From Pasteurella bettyae CCUG 2042 (GTDB lineage: Bacteria > Pseudomonadota > Gammaproteobacteria > Enterobacterales > Pasteurellaceae), in assembly GCF_000262245.1 (NCBI RefSeq), contig NZ_AJSX01000041.1, positions 62,001-126,000 of the forward strand: 64,000 nucleotides of DNA. The letters are read 5' to 3'. How positions within the stretch are numbered: position 1 is the stretch's first letter; each line of letters starts with the position of its first letter. The notes under the pieces are model-generated. The model was not told the origin of the DNA and did no database searches. It worked only from the letters and a program-made list of their open reading frames with translations. Shown piece after piece: positions 41,144 through 51,432 of the stretch. The translations under genes and the position numbers were made by a program.

Positions 41144-42418
41144 ATGAAAATAAGACTTTCCTATAAACATATTTTACTTGAAACCATTTTAGTACTAATT
41201 GTTTCATTTATTTTCAGTTTATTTGCTAAAGACTTTTATTTTTGGTTAGTTATCTGTTTAATTTTAACGCTAATTTGGCACCATCAAAATGAATTTAAAT
41301 TATTGCACATTCTTTATCCACAAGTGGAATCTAAACATCGTAAAAGCATTTTAGAATATCTCTCGCCCAGCCAAGCATATTGGGAACGAAAAAATCGGAC
41401 AGAAAAAATACGCACTCTTAGATTATTATCTAAATTAAATAAAAATATTCAGTACCTACCTGACGGAGTGATTATTTGCCAACCTGATGGTGAAATATCC
41501 TGGTGTAATAACGCTGCTCAGGAGCTTTTTTCTTTCTATTGGCATAAAAAAACACAAAAAAATATTTTTAATATTATTTTTTACCCAGAATTTAAAGCCT
41601 ATTTCAATCAATCTGTTCGTCAACGTCCACTGATTTTATTCACAAATGATCAACGTTATATTGAAATGAATGTAAATATTTATGATATTTCTAAATATTT
41701 AGTGATTATGCGAGATGTCACACAACTGATTCGTTTATTACATAGCCGGCAAACTTTTTTAGCCAATATGAATCATGAATTACGAACACCACTCACCGTA
41801 TTACAAGGCTATTTAGAATTGTTAGAAGAAGAGGTCAAGGACAATAAATTACATCATAAGGCTATTCAAGCCATGTTAGCCCAAAGCCATCGAATGTCTC
41901 ATTTACTTAATCAATTAAGTTTATTAGCCAAAATTGAGCATTCAAGTAATGAACATTATCCTGTTGATGTGTCCCAAATGCTGATTTCCTTGCAAAATCA
42001 TTCAGAAATATTACGAGATGCCTCACAACAGCTCACTTTTACTATTGAACCTGATTTAAAAGTCTTAGGTGATGAAGGTCAATTACAAAGTGCCACATCA
42101 AACCTCATTTACAATGCTATTCGACATTCGGGAGAAAATGCACATATTCAAATTCGTTGGGAACGTTGTCCTGAAGGTGCTAAATTCTCCGTTATTGATG
42201 ATGGTACTGGTATTCCTGCTGAACATATTCCCCATTTAACAGAACGATTCTATCGTGTTGATTCCTCTCGCAATAATCAAACAGGAGGAAGTGGTTTAGG
42301 CTTAGCCATTGTCAAACACGCTTTAGAACAACATAATTCTAATTTGGAAATTCACAGTGAAGAAGGAAAAGGTAGCACATTCTCATTTATTATAAAAATG
42401 CGTGATGTAGTCAAATAA
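41144..42418 (+). CDS. phoR: Phosphate regulon sensor histidine kinase PhoR
   Basis: An inner-membrane sensor kinase of 424 residues. Two N-terminal hydrophobic segments (ILLETILVLIVSFIFSLF and FYFWLVICLILTLIW) are followed by a PAS-like region (LPDGVIICQPDGEISWCNN) and the kinase core. The phosphorylated His is in ANMNHELRTPLTVLQGYLEL; N, G1 and G2 boxes are NLIYNAIRHSG, DDGTGIPAEHI and GGSGLGLAIVKH. In E. coli PhoR senses through PstSCAB and PhoU, yet no phoU is present here. It converges on cpdA with 31 bases between the stops. Confidence 0.95.
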   Translation: MKIRLSYKHILLETILVLIVSFIFSLFAKDFYFWLVICLILTLIWHHQNEFKLLHILYPQVESKHRKSILEYLSPSQAYWERKNRTEKIRTLRLLSKLNKNIQYLPDGVIICQPDGEISWCNNAAQELFSFYWHKKTQKNIFNIIFYPEFKAYFNQSVRQRPLILFTNDQRYIEMNVNIYDISKYLVIMRDVTQLIRLLHSRQTFLANMNHELRTPLTVLQGYLELLEEEVKDNKLHHKAIQAMLAQSHRMSHLLNQLSLLAKIEHSSNEHYPVDVSQMLISLQNHSEILRDASQQLTFTIEPDLKVLGDEGQLQSATSNLIYNAIRHSGENAHIQIRWERCPEGAKFSVIDDGTGIPAEHIPHLTERFYRVDSSRNNQTGGSGLGLAIVKHALEQHNSNLEIHSEEGKGSTFSFIIKMRDVVK

Positions 42419-42449
42419 AAATTTCTAAAAAAACTACCGCACTTTGTAC

Positions 42450-43280
42450 TCAATACCCTTCTTCATGCATATTAGGTAAGAAAGTGGCTTGCTTTATACG
42501 ATGCACTTGCGTGTGAATAGTTCCATCTGTATGTAACTCTATTTCACGCCAACCAGGTTGGAGAAGATCTAAGCTAAATACATTACTATCTGGTTTGAAT
42601 TGAATGCAAGTAGAAGGTGTCGCCATCACTTTATAACCATGCCATAATCCATTTACGGCTTGGTGAATATGACCATAAACAATACCTTTTACATAATCAT
42701 AATGAGAAAGAATATTTAATAATTCATGAGCATTACGCAAATTATGCTGATCTAGCCAAGCTGAATGGGTAGGCAAAATATGATGATGTAACACAATTAA
42801 TGCATAACGATCTGGATATTCTTTCAGCTTTGTATCTAACCAATCTAATTGATAAGGCGTAAGTTCGCCATGTGGAACACCAAACACTTGGCTATCAAGC
42901 ATGACAATTTGCCATTTTTTACCCACTAAAATATGTTTTTTAGGACTAATATTTCCATTCTCTTGATTCAGAATAGAAAACATTTTAGGTTGGAAATCAT
43001 GATTTCCTGGCAACCAAAAAACCATTTTATCTAATTGTTGAATTGATTGGCAGAAACGCAAATAAGCTTCTTCACTACTATCCTGTACAATATCACCCGT
43101 AGCAAGCACTAACTCATACTCATAGGAACTGGCTTTAATCTCATGCAATACTTGCGCAAAGCTTGCTTGAGTATTTATACCGAGTAATTCACCCTTTTCA
43201 TCTTTAAATAAATGTGGATCGGTCACCTGAACCAAACGAACGACATCGGCATCTGTATCATAAATATGTGTATTTATCAC
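42450..43280 (-). CDS. cpdA: 3',5'-cyclic AMP phosphodiesterase CpdA
   Basis: A calcineurin-like metallophosphoesterase of 276 residues that hydrolyses cAMP. Metal ligands appear in order: VTDPHLF, ATGDIVQD, LPGNHDF, LHHHILP and YGHIHQ. In Haemophilus this enzyme (icc) tunes cAMP levels and with them CRP-dependent competence and sugar-use genes. It is downstream of nudF on the same strand, with 146 bases between them. Confidence 0.95.
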   Translation of the reverse strand: MINTHIYDTDADVVRLVQVTDPHLFKDEKGELLGINTQASFAQVLHEIKASSYEYELVLATGDIVQDSSEEAYLRFCQSIQQLDKMVFWLPGNHDFQPKMFSILNQENGNISPKKHILVGKKWQIVMLDSQVFGVPHGELTPYQLDWLDTKLKEYPDRYALIVLHHHILPTHSAWLDQHNLRNAHELLNILSHYDYVKGIVYGHIHQAVNGLWHGYKVMATPSTCIQFKPDSNVFSLDLLQPGWREIELHTDGTIHTQVHRIKQATFLPNMHEEGY

Positions 43281-43426
43281 AGTGAACCTCTAATTATTAA
43301 ACTGTAATTACTTTATCCATTTATTTAAACTTTTCACTATACAAAATAGAAAATTGTTAACAAGATCATATTTTTAAATTCTTTTTTTTAAAAAATGATA
43401 TTAAGATCACATTATTTCACAATTTT

Positions 43427-44050
43427 CTAACACCATTTTTCTTGTAATTTTTGATAATTCAGTTGTAACCACTGAATTCCCATAAGAGCAATACTATTAT
43501 CAATTTTTCCTTCATTGATCCATTGATAAGCAGTTTCACGATCAACAACATGTACTTTAATATCTTCATGTTCATTCGCTAAACCATGTAATCCTGTTGC
43601 TGTACGACTATCCACTTTTCCAACAAACAAATACAATCGCTCCACCGTGCTACCAGGACTATCCCAAACGCTTAGAACATGTTCCAAATGACTAATCTTT
43701 ATGCCTGCTTCCTCTTCACTTTCACGTAAAGCAACTTGCTCTGGAGATTCACCAGGTTCAATCATGCCTGCAATTAATTCTAATAACCAAGGTGAGCTTG
43801 ATAAGCCTGGCTGATAAGCACCAATTCGGACTTGTTCTACTAATACCACGCTGTCTCGTTCAGCATCATAAGCAATTACAGCAGATGCTGCACCTTTATA
43901 TAAAAGCTCACGAGTCACAATATTGCTCATTCCACCTGCAAATAATTTATGGCGAAATTGAATACGCTGTAATCTAAAAAAGCCTTCGTAAAGAGATTCT
44001 TCTTTAACAATTTCAATATCTTGTTGCGTAAATTTTTGAATATCTGACAT
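43427..44050 (-). CDS. nudF: ADP-ribose diphosphatase (Nudix hydrolase)
   Basis: A 207-residue Nudix enzyme splitting ADP-ribose to AMP and ribose 5-phosphate. The Nudix box is complete (GMIEPGESPEQVALRESEEEAGI; two stretches shown together, Gly at the start and REx2EE at the core). The downstream GLHGLANEHEDIKVHV segment is typical of the ADPRase branch. The nudF-cpdA pairing matches E. coli and H. influenzae. A GGAGCT motif lies upstream of the ATG. Confidence 0.94.
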   Translation of the reverse strand: MSDIQKFTQQDIEIVKEESLYEGFFRLQRIQFRHKLFAGGMSNIVTRELLYKGAASAVIAYDAERDSVVLVEQVRIGAYQPGLSSSPWLLELIAGMIEPGESPEQVALRESEEEAGIKISHLEHVLSVWDSPGSTVERLYLFVGKVDSRTATGLHGLANEHEDIKVHVVDRETAYQWINEGKIDNSIALMGIQWLQLNYQKLQEKWC

Positions 44051-44170
44051 TTTTTAGCTCCTCTGCTAAAAGCAATCGCTTAGAGTACATAGAAAAATAA
44101 ATGAAAACTCATCTTTTTATGAAAATTTTGAACTCACTCACAGAAATTAAGTTTAAATGGCTATTTTTTA

Positions 44171-44902
44171 TCAGTGATTAACTTGATAGCATCGACTGTT
44201 GTTCAAATGGAAAGCCTCTAAATTTTTACCATTCCATTGAAAATATTGAATATTATTAAGATCTTTGCCTTGAATAAAAATGGCTAAATAAAAACCAAGG
44301 CTATCATCAAAGATTAATTGCCCTTTAGGACAATAATCACTACGAATCACAAGGGTGTTAGGATGATGCTCAACGTAGCTAAGTTTTAAAATACCATGTC
44401 CAACTGCCTTAAGTACAGCCTCTCGCAAGCACCAACAATTATAAAATGCGGTTTCAAATTTCATTTTTTCTTGAGTATGACACCACGTCCATTCTTCTTC
44501 CGATCCAAAATGGCGTAATAACCCCTCAAAATTTCTTTTTTTATTAGGCTTATTAGGCAATTCAATATCAATGCCTACGCAATTATGTTTCTTTTTGACA
44601 TTAACAATCACGGCAACAAAATTGCCTGAATGAGAAATATTAAAATCAATATCTTCAGCTGGTAATTCAGGACGTCCATTAACACCACGATATATTTTGC
44701 CTAAAAGTGCGGTATCTAATTGAGCTTTTTCAAATAATTTCCATAATAAGAAATGGGCGATCCAACGACTCCGATGGCGAGTTATCACTTGAATATTATT
44801 ACTAACGGGATTGCAACGTAATTCATCAGTTAATATTGCCTCAGGAAGTTGTTCAAAAGGATAGTTGTTCTCCACACTTCCCCATGCCATAAAAACAGAC
44901 AC
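44171..44902 (-). CDS. 4'-phosphopantetheinyl transferase, Sfp type
   Basis: A 243-residue enzyme of the Sfp/AcpT superfamily that moves phosphopantetheine from CoA to a carrier protein. Mg-binding residues are in CVGIDIELPNKP (Asp, Glu), and the second motif is WCLREAVLKAVG, a variant of WxxKEA with Arg for Lys. The start is probably GTG at 44902, because GGAGGAGG lies about 7 bases ahead; the ATG at 44890 is too far from it. No polyketide or peptide synthetase is in the window, so the carrier may be the fatty-acid ACP or a distant one. Confidence 0.88.
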   Translation of the reverse strand: MSVFMAWGSVENNYPFEQLPEAILTDELRCNPVSNNIQVITRHRSRWIAHFLLWKLFEKAQLDTALLGKIYRGVNGRPELPAEDIDFNISHSGNFVAVIVNVKKKHNCVGIDIELPNKPNKKRNFEGLLRHFGSEEEWTWCHTQEKMKFETAFYNCWCLREAVLKAVGHGILKLSYVEHHPNTLVIRSDYCPKGQLIFDDSLGFYLAIFIQGKDLNNIQYFQWNGKNLEAFHLNNSRCYQVNH

Positions 44903-44994
44903 CCTTTGCCTCCTCCCTTAATACAATATTTATCGTTATTTATAACGCTGATCTCTAAAACAAAAAACCCTGTCATTTTATAAGAAATAAAAAA

Positions 44995-45023
44995 AAAGAG
45001 TAGTTTTTTCATAACTACTCTTT
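44995..45023 (-). terminator. htpG terminator
   Basis: AAAGAGTAGTT (44995-45005) and AACTACTCTTT (45013-45023) form an 11-bp stem with a 7-base loop. On the minus strand it lies 20 bases after the htpG stop and runs into a T-rich tract. Confidence 0.85.
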
Positions 45024-45042
45024 AATTATTGATTAAATAAGT

Positions 45043-46923
45043 TTATTTCACTAATAAATGATTAACAAGTTTAATAAATGAAGCTGGATTTTCTAATGTT
45101 CCTCGTTCTGCCAATATTGCTTGATTGAATAACAATTCAATCCAATCCGCAAAGACAGCTTCATCAACGGTATCCGCTACTTTTTTCACTAATTCATGCT
45201 CTGGATTTAGCTCAAATGTATATTTCACCTCTGGTACAGGCTGACCACTCATCGCAAATAATTTTGCCATTTGTGTTGTCATCTGATCATTATCAGTAGA
45301 AACAACAGCAGGTGTATCAGTTAAACGATGAGTAATACGTACATTCTTAACTCGTTCACCTAATAAGGTTTTCACACGTTCAATAAAACTATCAAAGGCT
45401 TTATCTTGTTCTTTTTGAGCTTCTGGTTCTTTATCCGCTAAATCACCTAAGTCAAGATCTGCTTTGGTAATGGCTTGAAGAGTCTTACCATCAAATTCGG
45501 TTAAATAGCTCAACATCCATTCATCAATGCGATCGGAAAGTAATAATACCTCAATATCTTTCTTATTGAACATTTCCAAATGCGGACTATTTTTCGCTGC
45601 CACATAACTATCTGCAGTTATATAATAAATCGCTTTTTGTCCCTCTTTCATGCGAGCAATGTAATCTTCTAGAGAAACGGTTTGTTCACTGCTATCGGTG
45701 CGCGTTGAAGCAAAACGATATAATTTTGCAATTTCATCTTTATTGGCAAAGTCCTCTCCTACGCCTTCTTTTAGCACTAAGCCAAATTCTTTCCAAAATT
45801 GTGTATATTTTTCAGGCTCATCTTTCGCTAATTTATCAAGCATTTGTAATGAACGTTTGGTTAGCGCCTTACGTAAAGCCGCCGTAGTTTTATTATCTTG
45901 CAATAATTCACGTGATACGTTGAGTGGCAAATCATTACTGTCTAATAAGCCTCGCATAAAGCGTAAATAGTTTGGCATAAAGACTTCTGCATCATCCATA
46001 ATAAATACACGTTGGACATAAAGTTTTAAACCATGTTTTTGTTCTCTATGGAATAAATCCCAGGGCGCTTTAGATGGAATATATAATAAACTGGTATATT
46101 CTTGATTTCCTTCTACTTTATTATGCATCCAAGTAAGTGGTTCTGAGAAATCATGGCTAATATGGTTATAAAATTCTTTATATTCTTCATCTGAAATTTC
46201 AGATTTTGCTCTCGTCCATAAAGCTTGTGCTTTATTGATTTTTTCCCATTTAACGCCAGTTTCTTTGCCTTCTTCGTCATATTCTTTTGACAAAATTTCT
46301 ACAGGCAAACCAATATGATCAGAATATTTGCTGATGATCTCACGTAAACGCCACTCATTCAGAAATTCCTTTTCATCTTCACGTAAGAATAAAGTAATTT
46401 CAGTACCACGAGATTTTTTCTCAATATCTTCTACAGAATACTCGCCCTCACCAGCGGATACCCAAAGAACACCTTTATCAATGGCATCACCCGCTGCACG
46501 ACTACGTACTTCGACTTTATCCGCAACAATAAATGCAGAATAGAATCCCACACCAAATTGACCAATTAATTGGCTATCTTTGGCTTGATCGCTGCCTAAT
46601 GCATTTAAAAACTCTTTAGTGCCTGATTTAGCAATAGTACCTAAATGTTCCACTGCCTGCTCACGGCTCATACCAATACCATTATCAGCAATCGTTAATG
46701 TACCTTTATTTTCATCAACACTAATACGTACTTTTAAATCGCCATCTCCCTCATACAATTCAGGTGCAGAAAGGGCTTTAAAACGCAGTTTATCTGCTGC
46801 ATCAGAAGCATTTGAAATTAATTCACGTAAAAAGATCTCTTTGTTTGAATAAAGAGAATGAATCATTAATTGGAGAAGTTGTTTTACTTCAGTTTGAAAT
46901 CCATTAGTTTGTTTATTCGTCAT
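45043..46923 (-). CDS. htpG: Molecular chaperone HtpG (Hsp90)
   Basis: The bacterial Hsp90, 626 residues, the full family length. The N-terminal GHKL ATPase shows [28 protein letters not shown] and [15 protein letters not shown]. The middle domain contains [11 protein letters not shown] and [13 protein letters not shown] heat-shock-type promoter is visible upstream and an intrinsic terminator downstream, so it is probably monocistronic. Confidence 0.98.
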   Translation of the reverse strand: MTNKQTNGFQTEVKQLLQLMIHSLYSNKEIFLRELISNASDAADKLRFKALSAPELYEGDGDLKVRISVDENKGTLTIADNGIGMSREQAVEHLGTIAKSGTKEFLNALGSDQAKDSQLIGQFGVGFYSAFIVADKVEVRSRAAGDAIDKGVLWVSAGEGEYSVEDIEKKSRGTEITLFLREDEKEFLNEWRLREIISKYSDHIGLPVEILSKEYDEEGKETGVKWEKINKAQALWTRAKSEISDEEYKEFYNHISHDFSEPLTWMHNKVEGNQEYTSLLYIPSKAPWDLFHREQKHGLKLYVQRVFIMDDAEVFMPNYLRFMRGLLDSNDLPLNVSRELLQDNKTTAALRKALTKRSLQMLDKLAKDEPEKYTQFWKEFGLVLKEGVGEDFANKDEIAKLYRFASTRTDSSEQTVSLEDYIARMKEGQKAIYYITADSYVAAKNSPHLEMFNKKDIEVLLLSDRIDEWMLSYLTEFDGKTLQAITKADLDLGDLADKEPEAQKEQDKAFDSFIERVKTLLGERVKNVRITHRLTDTPAVVSTDNDQMTTQMAKLFAMSGQPVPEVKYTFELNPEHELVKKVADTVDEAVFADWIELLFNQAILAERGTLENPASFIKLVNHLLVK

Positions 46924-46959
46924 AATCTATCCTTTAATTAAAATAACTTAACGACTCAG

Positions 46960-46987
46960 ATATAAGAATGATTTTTTAAATTTCAAG
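46960..46987 (-). promoter_or_regulatory. Sigma-32-like heat-shock promoter of htpG
   Basis: On the minus strand an exact CTTGAA (46982-46987) is followed after 14 bases by TCTTATAT (46960-46967), which matches five of eight positions of the sigma-32 -10 consensus CCCCATNT-type box. It lies about 40 bases upstream of the htpG ATG, and htpG is a sigma-32 gene in E. coli. Confidence 0.55.
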
Positions 46988-47025
46988 CACTGAATAACAA
47001 AAATGATGGAATGGAACAGAAAGAA

Positions 47026-47063
47026 AAAGTGCGATAAATTTTTGAAAAATTTACCGCACTTTT
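47026..47063 (-). terminator. Terminator of the opacity-type porin gene
   Basis: An uptake-sequence variant (AAGTGCGAT, 47027-47035) and an exact inverted core (47053-47061) pair through the whole intervening A/T tract, giving a stem of about 19 bp with one mismatch. It lies 22 bases past the porin-gene stop. Confidence 0.85.
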
Positions 47064-47084
47064 AAAATTTGCTTCTAAGTTAAC

Positions 47085-47618
47085 TTAGAAATCGTAACGA
47101 ATACCCGCTTTTGCGCCATATTGGTTGATATTATGTTCATTCGCTCTGCCTAAACGGTTATATTCAATACCACCGTTTAAAGAAACATCTTTGGCTACTT
47201 TATATTGAACACCAGCCATTGCACCATAACCTAATTTATAAGAATCAGTTTGTCGAATGGTATGCAAGTTATGTGAAGATTTCTCTTCTTTTGCATCAAT
47301 ATTATTCGCTGATACACGAACGCCCACATAAGGTTTAACAGGTGAACCTACTTCAATATCATAAATTGCAGAAGCCCCAATCCCTTGTGTTTTTACATGA
47401 GAATCACCAGCATTTGATTTACCATAATGCGTATAATCTATTGCATAGCGGAAATCCCCTGTGTCATAACCCACTGCTACACTTGGAGTGAAACGACTTT
47501 TGCTCACGTCACCAGATTTAATTTTTGACATTCCTGCATTACCCTCAACATAAATATTAGCTTGAGCAGTAGATACAATGGCAAGTGCGCTGATAATTGC
47601 TAGTAGTGTCTTTTTCAT
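47085..47618 (-). CDS. Opacity-type outer membrane beta-barrel protein
   Basis: A 177-residue protein with a cleavable signal peptide (MKKTLLAIISALAIVSTAQA) followed by alternating beta-strand sequence and a terminal Phe (KAGIRYDF), as in 8-stranded outer membrane barrels. It resembles the opacity-like surface proteins of Haemophilus and Neisseria (HI1457-like). The start at 47618 is supported by AAGGAA upstream; an ATG at 47684 would place 22 residues before the signal peptide. No repeat tract suggesting phase variation is visible. Function is probably adhesion or membrane stability, but this is inference. Confidence 0.82.
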   Translation of the reverse strand: MKKTLLAIISALAIVSTAQANIYVEGNAGMSKIKSGDVSKSRFTPSVAVGYDTGDFRYAIDYTHYGKSNAGDSHVKTQGIGASAIYDIEVGSPVKPYVGVRVSANNIDAKEEKSSHNLHTIRQTDSYKLGYGAMAGVQYKVAKDVSLNGGIEYNRLGRANEHNINQYGAKAGIRYDF

Positions 47619-47751
47619 AATAAATTCCTTTATTTCAACTGACAAAATATAGAACCCCTGCAAATATAACATAGCTATTTTCAAAGATCACCCATAAATT
47701 ATGCTTCATTTAAATTATTGCTCACAAGTTGTCATCAACTTATCCACAATG

Positions 47752-48249
47752 TTATCCACTAAATTGTAATTTAGTCTTACATTTTTTACAAAAATAGACC
47801 GCACTTTTTTGCTGAATGTTATGGTGACGTCTTACTGAAAGCTGATGGATTTGGCAAAGACAGGAATACGCAAAAGTTTGACCTTGAACGGATTTCACAT
47901 CAAAGCGATGGCAAGTCTCAGCAGGTAAATTAAATAATTCCCGCATAACCATTTGCCATTCCTTACCATGAGGTTTCACTCGTCCGAACTGTAAATAAAC
48001 AATTAAATGCACTAATTCATGGGGAACCACTTGAGCAATAAAGGCTTGGGGATTTTCAAGCAACAAAGTGCGGTTTAATTTGATGTGATTTTTTTCTAAA
48101 CAGGCAACTCCAGCTTTCATTCCTCGCACATCATAACTGATATCTGGCATAGGAAACTCTTGTTTAAAATACTCATTAGCAATACTTAAACATTCAACAA
48201 GCCTGCGTTGAACCTGCATTTTTAAATGACGAAAATTAGGTTGTTCCAT
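47752..48249 (-). CDS. sprT: SprT family zinc metalloprotease-like protein
   Basis: A 165-residue protein with the SprT-like zincin motif HExxH in [16 protein letters not shown], a further His in KPHGKEW, and a C-terminal pair of CxxC-type motifs ([16 protein letters not shown]) forming a zinc ribbon. E. coli SprT is of uncertain role; the eukaryotic relative Spartan repairs DNA-protein crosslinks. It lies downstream of metK, 137 bases away. Two uptake cores of opposite orientation are inside the gene (47798, 48066). Confidence 0.9.
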   Translation of the reverse strand: MEQPNFRHLKMQVQRRLVECLSIANEYFKQEFPMPDISYDVRGMKAGVACLEKNHIKLNRTLLLENPQAFIAQVVPHELVHLIVYLQFGRVKPHGKEWQMVMRELFNLPAETCHRFDVKSVQGQTFAYSCLCQIHQLSVRRHHNIQQKSAVYFCKKCKTKLQFSG

Positions 48250-48348
48250 GCAATCTTCCTAATCCTCACTTGATACTGACAATAAACACGACTGAAAGAT
48301 AATATTACTTCATTGATAAATAGCTAGCCTATATTCAAAAATTAAAAA

Positions 48349-48372
48349 CCCTCTTTTAATGGAAAAAGAGGG
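48349..48372 (-). terminator. metK terminator
   Basis: CCCTCTTTT (48349-48357) and AAAAGAGGG (48364-48372) make a 9-bp stem with a 6-base loop; the minus-strand transcript then runs into TTTTTAATTTTT. It begins 15 bases past the metK stop. Confidence 0.88.
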
Positions 48373-48386
48373 ATTAGATAATAATT

Positions 48387-49538
48387 TTACATTCCTGCGG
48401 CTAAACGTAATTCTTCCGCACGATCAATTTTTTCCCAAGGGAATTGCTCTCGACCAAAATGTCCATAAGCTGCCGTTTGGCGATAAATAGGCTGAATTAA
48501 ATTCAACATATTAATTAACCCGTAAGGGCGTAAATCAAAAAATTCACGAACGAGACTCACCAATAATTCATTCGCCACTTTACCTGTTCCAAAAGTTTCC
48601 ACCATAATAGAAGTAGGTTCTGCTACACCAATGGCATAAGAAAGTTGAATTTCGCAACGATCTGCAAGACCAGCTGCAACAATATTTTTTGCAACATAAC
48701 GTGCAGCATAAGCTGCTGAACGATCTACTTTTGATGGATCTTTTCCTGAAAAAGCACCACCGCCATGACGAGCTGCACCACCGTATGTGTCAACAATAAT
48801 TTTACGCCCCGTTAAACCACAGTCGCCCATAGGTCCACCAATAACAAAACGACCTGTCGGGTTAATAAAATATTTGGTATCTTTTGAAAGCCATTTTGAA
48901 GGAAGAATAGGCTTAATAATTTCTTCCATCACACCTTCATAAACTTCTTTTTGAGTCACTGTATCCGCATGTTGGGTAGAAAGCACAACCGCATCCACCC
49001 CTACAATTTGGTTATTTTCATATTTTAAGGTTACTTGGCTTTTCGCATCTGGACGTAACCAAGCTAACTTACCACTTTTACGAACTTCCGCTTGTTTCTC
49101 CATTAAGCGATGTGCATAAGTAATGGCAGCTGGCATCAATACATCCGTTTCATTGGTGGCATAACCAAACATAATACCTTGATCGCCTGCACCTTGTGCT
49201 AAAGGATCTTCACGGTCAACCCCTTGATTAATATCAGCTGATTGTTTACCAATCGCATTAAGAACTGCACAGGAATGCCCATCAAACCCCATATCTGAAT
49301 GCTCATAGCCAATTTCACAAATTACCTGACGAGTTAAATTTTCAATATCCACCCAAGCTGAAGTAGTGATTTCTCCACCAACGAGAGCCATACCTGTTTT
49401 AACATAGGTTTCACAAGCGACACGAGCTTTAGGATCTTGTTTTAAAATTTCATCTAATACGGCATCTGAAATTTGATCTGCGATTTTATCTGGATGACCT
49501 TCTGAAACAGACTCAGAAGTAAATAAATAAGTTGACAT
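48387..49538 (-). CDS. metK: S-adenosylmethionine synthetase
   Basis: Makes SAM from methionine and ATP; 383 residues, the normal bacterial length. Signature segments: [20 protein letters not shown] at the N-terminus, [12 protein letters not shown], and the P-loop-like [20 protein letters not shown] sigma-70 promoter lies upstream (49581-49608). The leader is too short for a SAM riboswitch and none is visible. sprT follows downstream. Confidence 0.98.
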   Translation of the reverse strand: MSTYLFTSESVSEGHPDKIADQISDAVLDEILKQDPKARVACETYVKTGMALVGGEITTSAWVDIENLTRQVICEIGYEHSDMGFDGHSCAVLNAIGKQSADINQGVDREDPLAQGAGDQGIMFGYATNETDVLMPAAITYAHRLMEKQAEVRKSGKLAWLRPDAKSQVTLKYENNQIVGVDAVVLSTQHADTVTQKEVYEGVMEEIIKPILPSKWLSKDTKYFINPTGRFVIGGPMGDCGLTGRKIIVDTYGGAARHGGGAFSGKDPSKVDRSAAYAARYVAKNIVAAGLADRCEIQLSYAIGVAEPTSIMVETFGTGKVANELLVSLVREFFDLRPYGLINMLNLIQPIYRQTAAYGHFGREQFPWEKIDRAEELRLAAGM

Positions 49539-49580
49539 TATCTTTCCTTAACGAAAATACATTTAGACGTATGGATGGCT

Positions 49581-49608
49581 ATAATACGCTTTTTAAATAA
49601 AATTGCAA
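49581..49608 (-). promoter_or_regulatory. Sigma-70 promoter of metK
   Basis: On the minus strand TTGCAA (49603-49608) and TATTAT (49581-49586) are separated by 16 bases. The -10 lies about 43 bases before the metK ATG. The next upstream gene, ndk, ends before its own terminator, so metK needs a promoter here. Confidence 0.6.
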
Positions 49609-49644
49609 TGTAATTATCGACTATTTCCACAAACCATTAACAAA

Positions 49645-49668
49645 AAACCGAAGCAAATGCCTCGGTTT
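49645..49668 (-). terminator. ndk terminator
   Basis: On the minus strand AAACCGAGGC pairs with GCTTCGGTTT (one G-U pair, 4-base loop) and is followed by a T run. It begins 19 bases past the ndk stop. The G-U pair makes the hairpin stronger in the minus-strand transcript. Confidence 0.87.
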
Positions 49669-49686
49669 CCTATTATATAGGCGCTA

Positions 49687-50112
49687 TTAATATGGAAAAA
49701 TTTCACTTCCTACAAAAAAATAAGCAATTTCACGTTTTGCACTTTCTAGACTATCTGAACCATGAACCGAATTACGTCGTTGGGATTCAGCAAAATCACG
49801 ACGAATCGTTCCGACTTCAGCTTGTTCTGGATTTGTTGCTCCGATTAAAGTGCGGTAATCTTTAACGGCATTTTCTTTTTCCAATACAGAAACCACAACA
49901 GGTGCGGAGGTCATGTATTCTACTAATCCATCAAAAAAAGGTTTACCTTGATGTTCAGCATAAAAACCTTCTGCTTGTTCTTTTGTTAAATGAACCATTT
50001 TTGTCGCTAGAATAGTAAATCCATTTTCTTCAAAACGAGCTAAAATTTTACCAATTAGATGACGTTCAACCGCATCAGGCTTAATAATTGAAAATGTTCT
50101 TTCTCGTGCCAT
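49687..50112 (-). CDS. ndk: Nucleoside diphosphate kinase
   Basis: Transfers the gamma phosphate between nucleoside triphosphates and diphosphates; 141 residues. It begins [21 protein letters not shown], and the active-site His is in [22 protein letters not shown]. It follows pepB by 9 bases on the same strand, as in H. influenzae. An uptake core (49848-49856) lies in the gene. Confidence 0.97.
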   Translation of the reverse strand: MARERTFSIIKPDAVERHLIGKILARFEENGFTILATKMVHLTKEQAEGFYAEHQGKPFFDGLVEYMTSAPVVVSVLEKENAVKDYRTLIGATNPEQAEVGTIRRDFAESQRRNSVHGSDSLESAKREIAYFFVGSEIFPY

Positions 50113-50121
50113 AGTATATCC

Positions 50122-51432
50122 TTAAATTTGTGTTGCTTTTGTAACTAATAAATTGGCAATAGTTTGCACGCCTAACCCTGTTGCCCCCGTTGCCCATAGC
50201 TCGCTTGGCGTTTTACGAAAAGTTGCAGAGCAATCTAAATGTAACCAGTTTTTATCATAACTTTTTACAAATTTTGATAAAAATGCCGTTGCCGTACTTG
50301 CACCTGCAGCCACAGCAACTGAAGCAGTATTTGAAATATCCGCAAATGAAGAACTGACTTGTGAACGATGGAATTCTTCAAAAGGTAAACGCCAGAAAGG
50401 TTCAAATTCTTCTTTAGCTGAGTCCAATAATTCATTGACTAAATGATCATCCATGGATAATACAGAATGATAGTCGTTACCCACTGCAACTTTTGCAGCC
50501 CCAGTTAACGTTGCTGCATCTAAAATAAATCCAGCTTGTTGCTCTGATGCATCAATTAATCCGTCAGCTAATACTAATCGCCCTTCCGCATCGGTATTTA
50601 ATATCTCGACGGTGACACCATTACGATATTCAATAATATCACCTAGTTTAAATGCTGTGCTACTAACTAAATTTTCAGCGCAACACAAATATAATTTCAC
50701 TCGTTGGTTTAATCCTCGAGCAATAGCCAGCCCTAATCCACCTGTGACTAAAGCGGCTCCGCCCATATCACTACGCATACTATCCATAAAATTACTTGGT
50801 TTAATGCTATAACCACCACTATCGAAAGTAATCCCCTTACCCACCAAACAAGCTAAAACAGGAGCATCAGGATTACCCGTTGGATTATAATCTAACTGTA
50901 ACATTGCAGGAGGATTAACCGAGCCTTTGCCAACATTCCAAAGCCCTAAATAATTTTGCTCTCTTAACTCTTTACCTGAAATTATACGAAAACTCACCGC
51001 ACTTTTATCAGCATATTGCTCAGCTAAATCAGAAATAAATTGTGCAGCTCGATTTGCTAATACCACTGGCGTGATCACATCAGCAGGTAAGTTAACAATT
51101 TCTCGAACAAAATCTCCCGCATTAATACGTGCGAGCAATTCTTCATGATCTTCACCTAATTCTGGAAACTCAACTGCCCAATCTTGTTTCGCAGTATAAA
51201 ATCCTTGATAAAAAGCCCAACAATATTCTAAATTCCAATCATAGCCAATTAATTCAACATCATTAATACCTTGTGTACGCAATTTACGAGCAGCGGTTTG
51301 AACCAAAGTGCGGTCAGATTTTTCATTATTTTTTAAATGAATTGTTGCCTGTTCATTAGCAAATGAAATTAAGGCATTTTTGCCCCATATCTCAGAAGCT
51401 TGTTCTGTTGATAAATTTATTTTCATGATCAT
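50122..51432 (-). CDS. pepB: Peptidase B (leucyl aminopeptidase family, M17)
   Basis: A manganese aminopeptidase of 436 residues, the length of PepB rather than the about 500-residue PepA. Metal and active-site segments are [32 protein letters not shown] and the signature [15 protein letters not shown]. The start ATG at 51432 is preceded by AGGAA with a 6-base spacing. It begins only 35 bases after the rmlB stop, so the upstream polysaccharide operon may read into pepB-ndk. Confidence 0.95.
   Translation of the reverse strand: MIMKINLSTEQASEIWGKNALISFANEQATIHLKNNEKSDRTLVQTAARKLRTQGINDVELIGYDWNLEYCWAFYQGFYTAKQDWAVEFPELGEDHEELLARINAGDFVREIVNLPADVITPVVLANRAAQFISDLAEQYADKSAVSFRIISGKELREQNYLGLWNVGKGSVNPPAMLQLDYNPTGNPDAPVLACLVGKGITFDSGGYSIKPSNFMDSMRSDMGGAALVTGGLGLAIARGLNQRVKLYLCCAENLVSSTAFKLGDIIEYRNGVTVEILNTDAEGRLVLADGLIDASEQQAGFILDAATLTGAAKVAVGNDYHSVLSMDDHLVNELLDSAKEEFEPFWRLPFEEFHRSQVSSSFADISNTASVAVAAGASTATAFLSKFVKSYDKNWLHLDCSATFRKTPSELWATGATGLGVQTIANLLVTKATQI

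Noticed and set aside
43380-43425. Possible CRP site upstream of cpdA (half-site ATCACA)
   Set aside because: Only one good half-site; the partner is off spacing, so the match is not better than chance in AT-rich DNA.
47085-47684. Phase-variable repeat tract in the opacity-type gene
   Set aside because: No tandem tetramer or pentamer repeats in the gene or its promoter.
49539-49686. SAM riboswitch before metK
   Set aside because: The leader after the predicted promoter is only about 35 bases and has no riboswitch-like stems.
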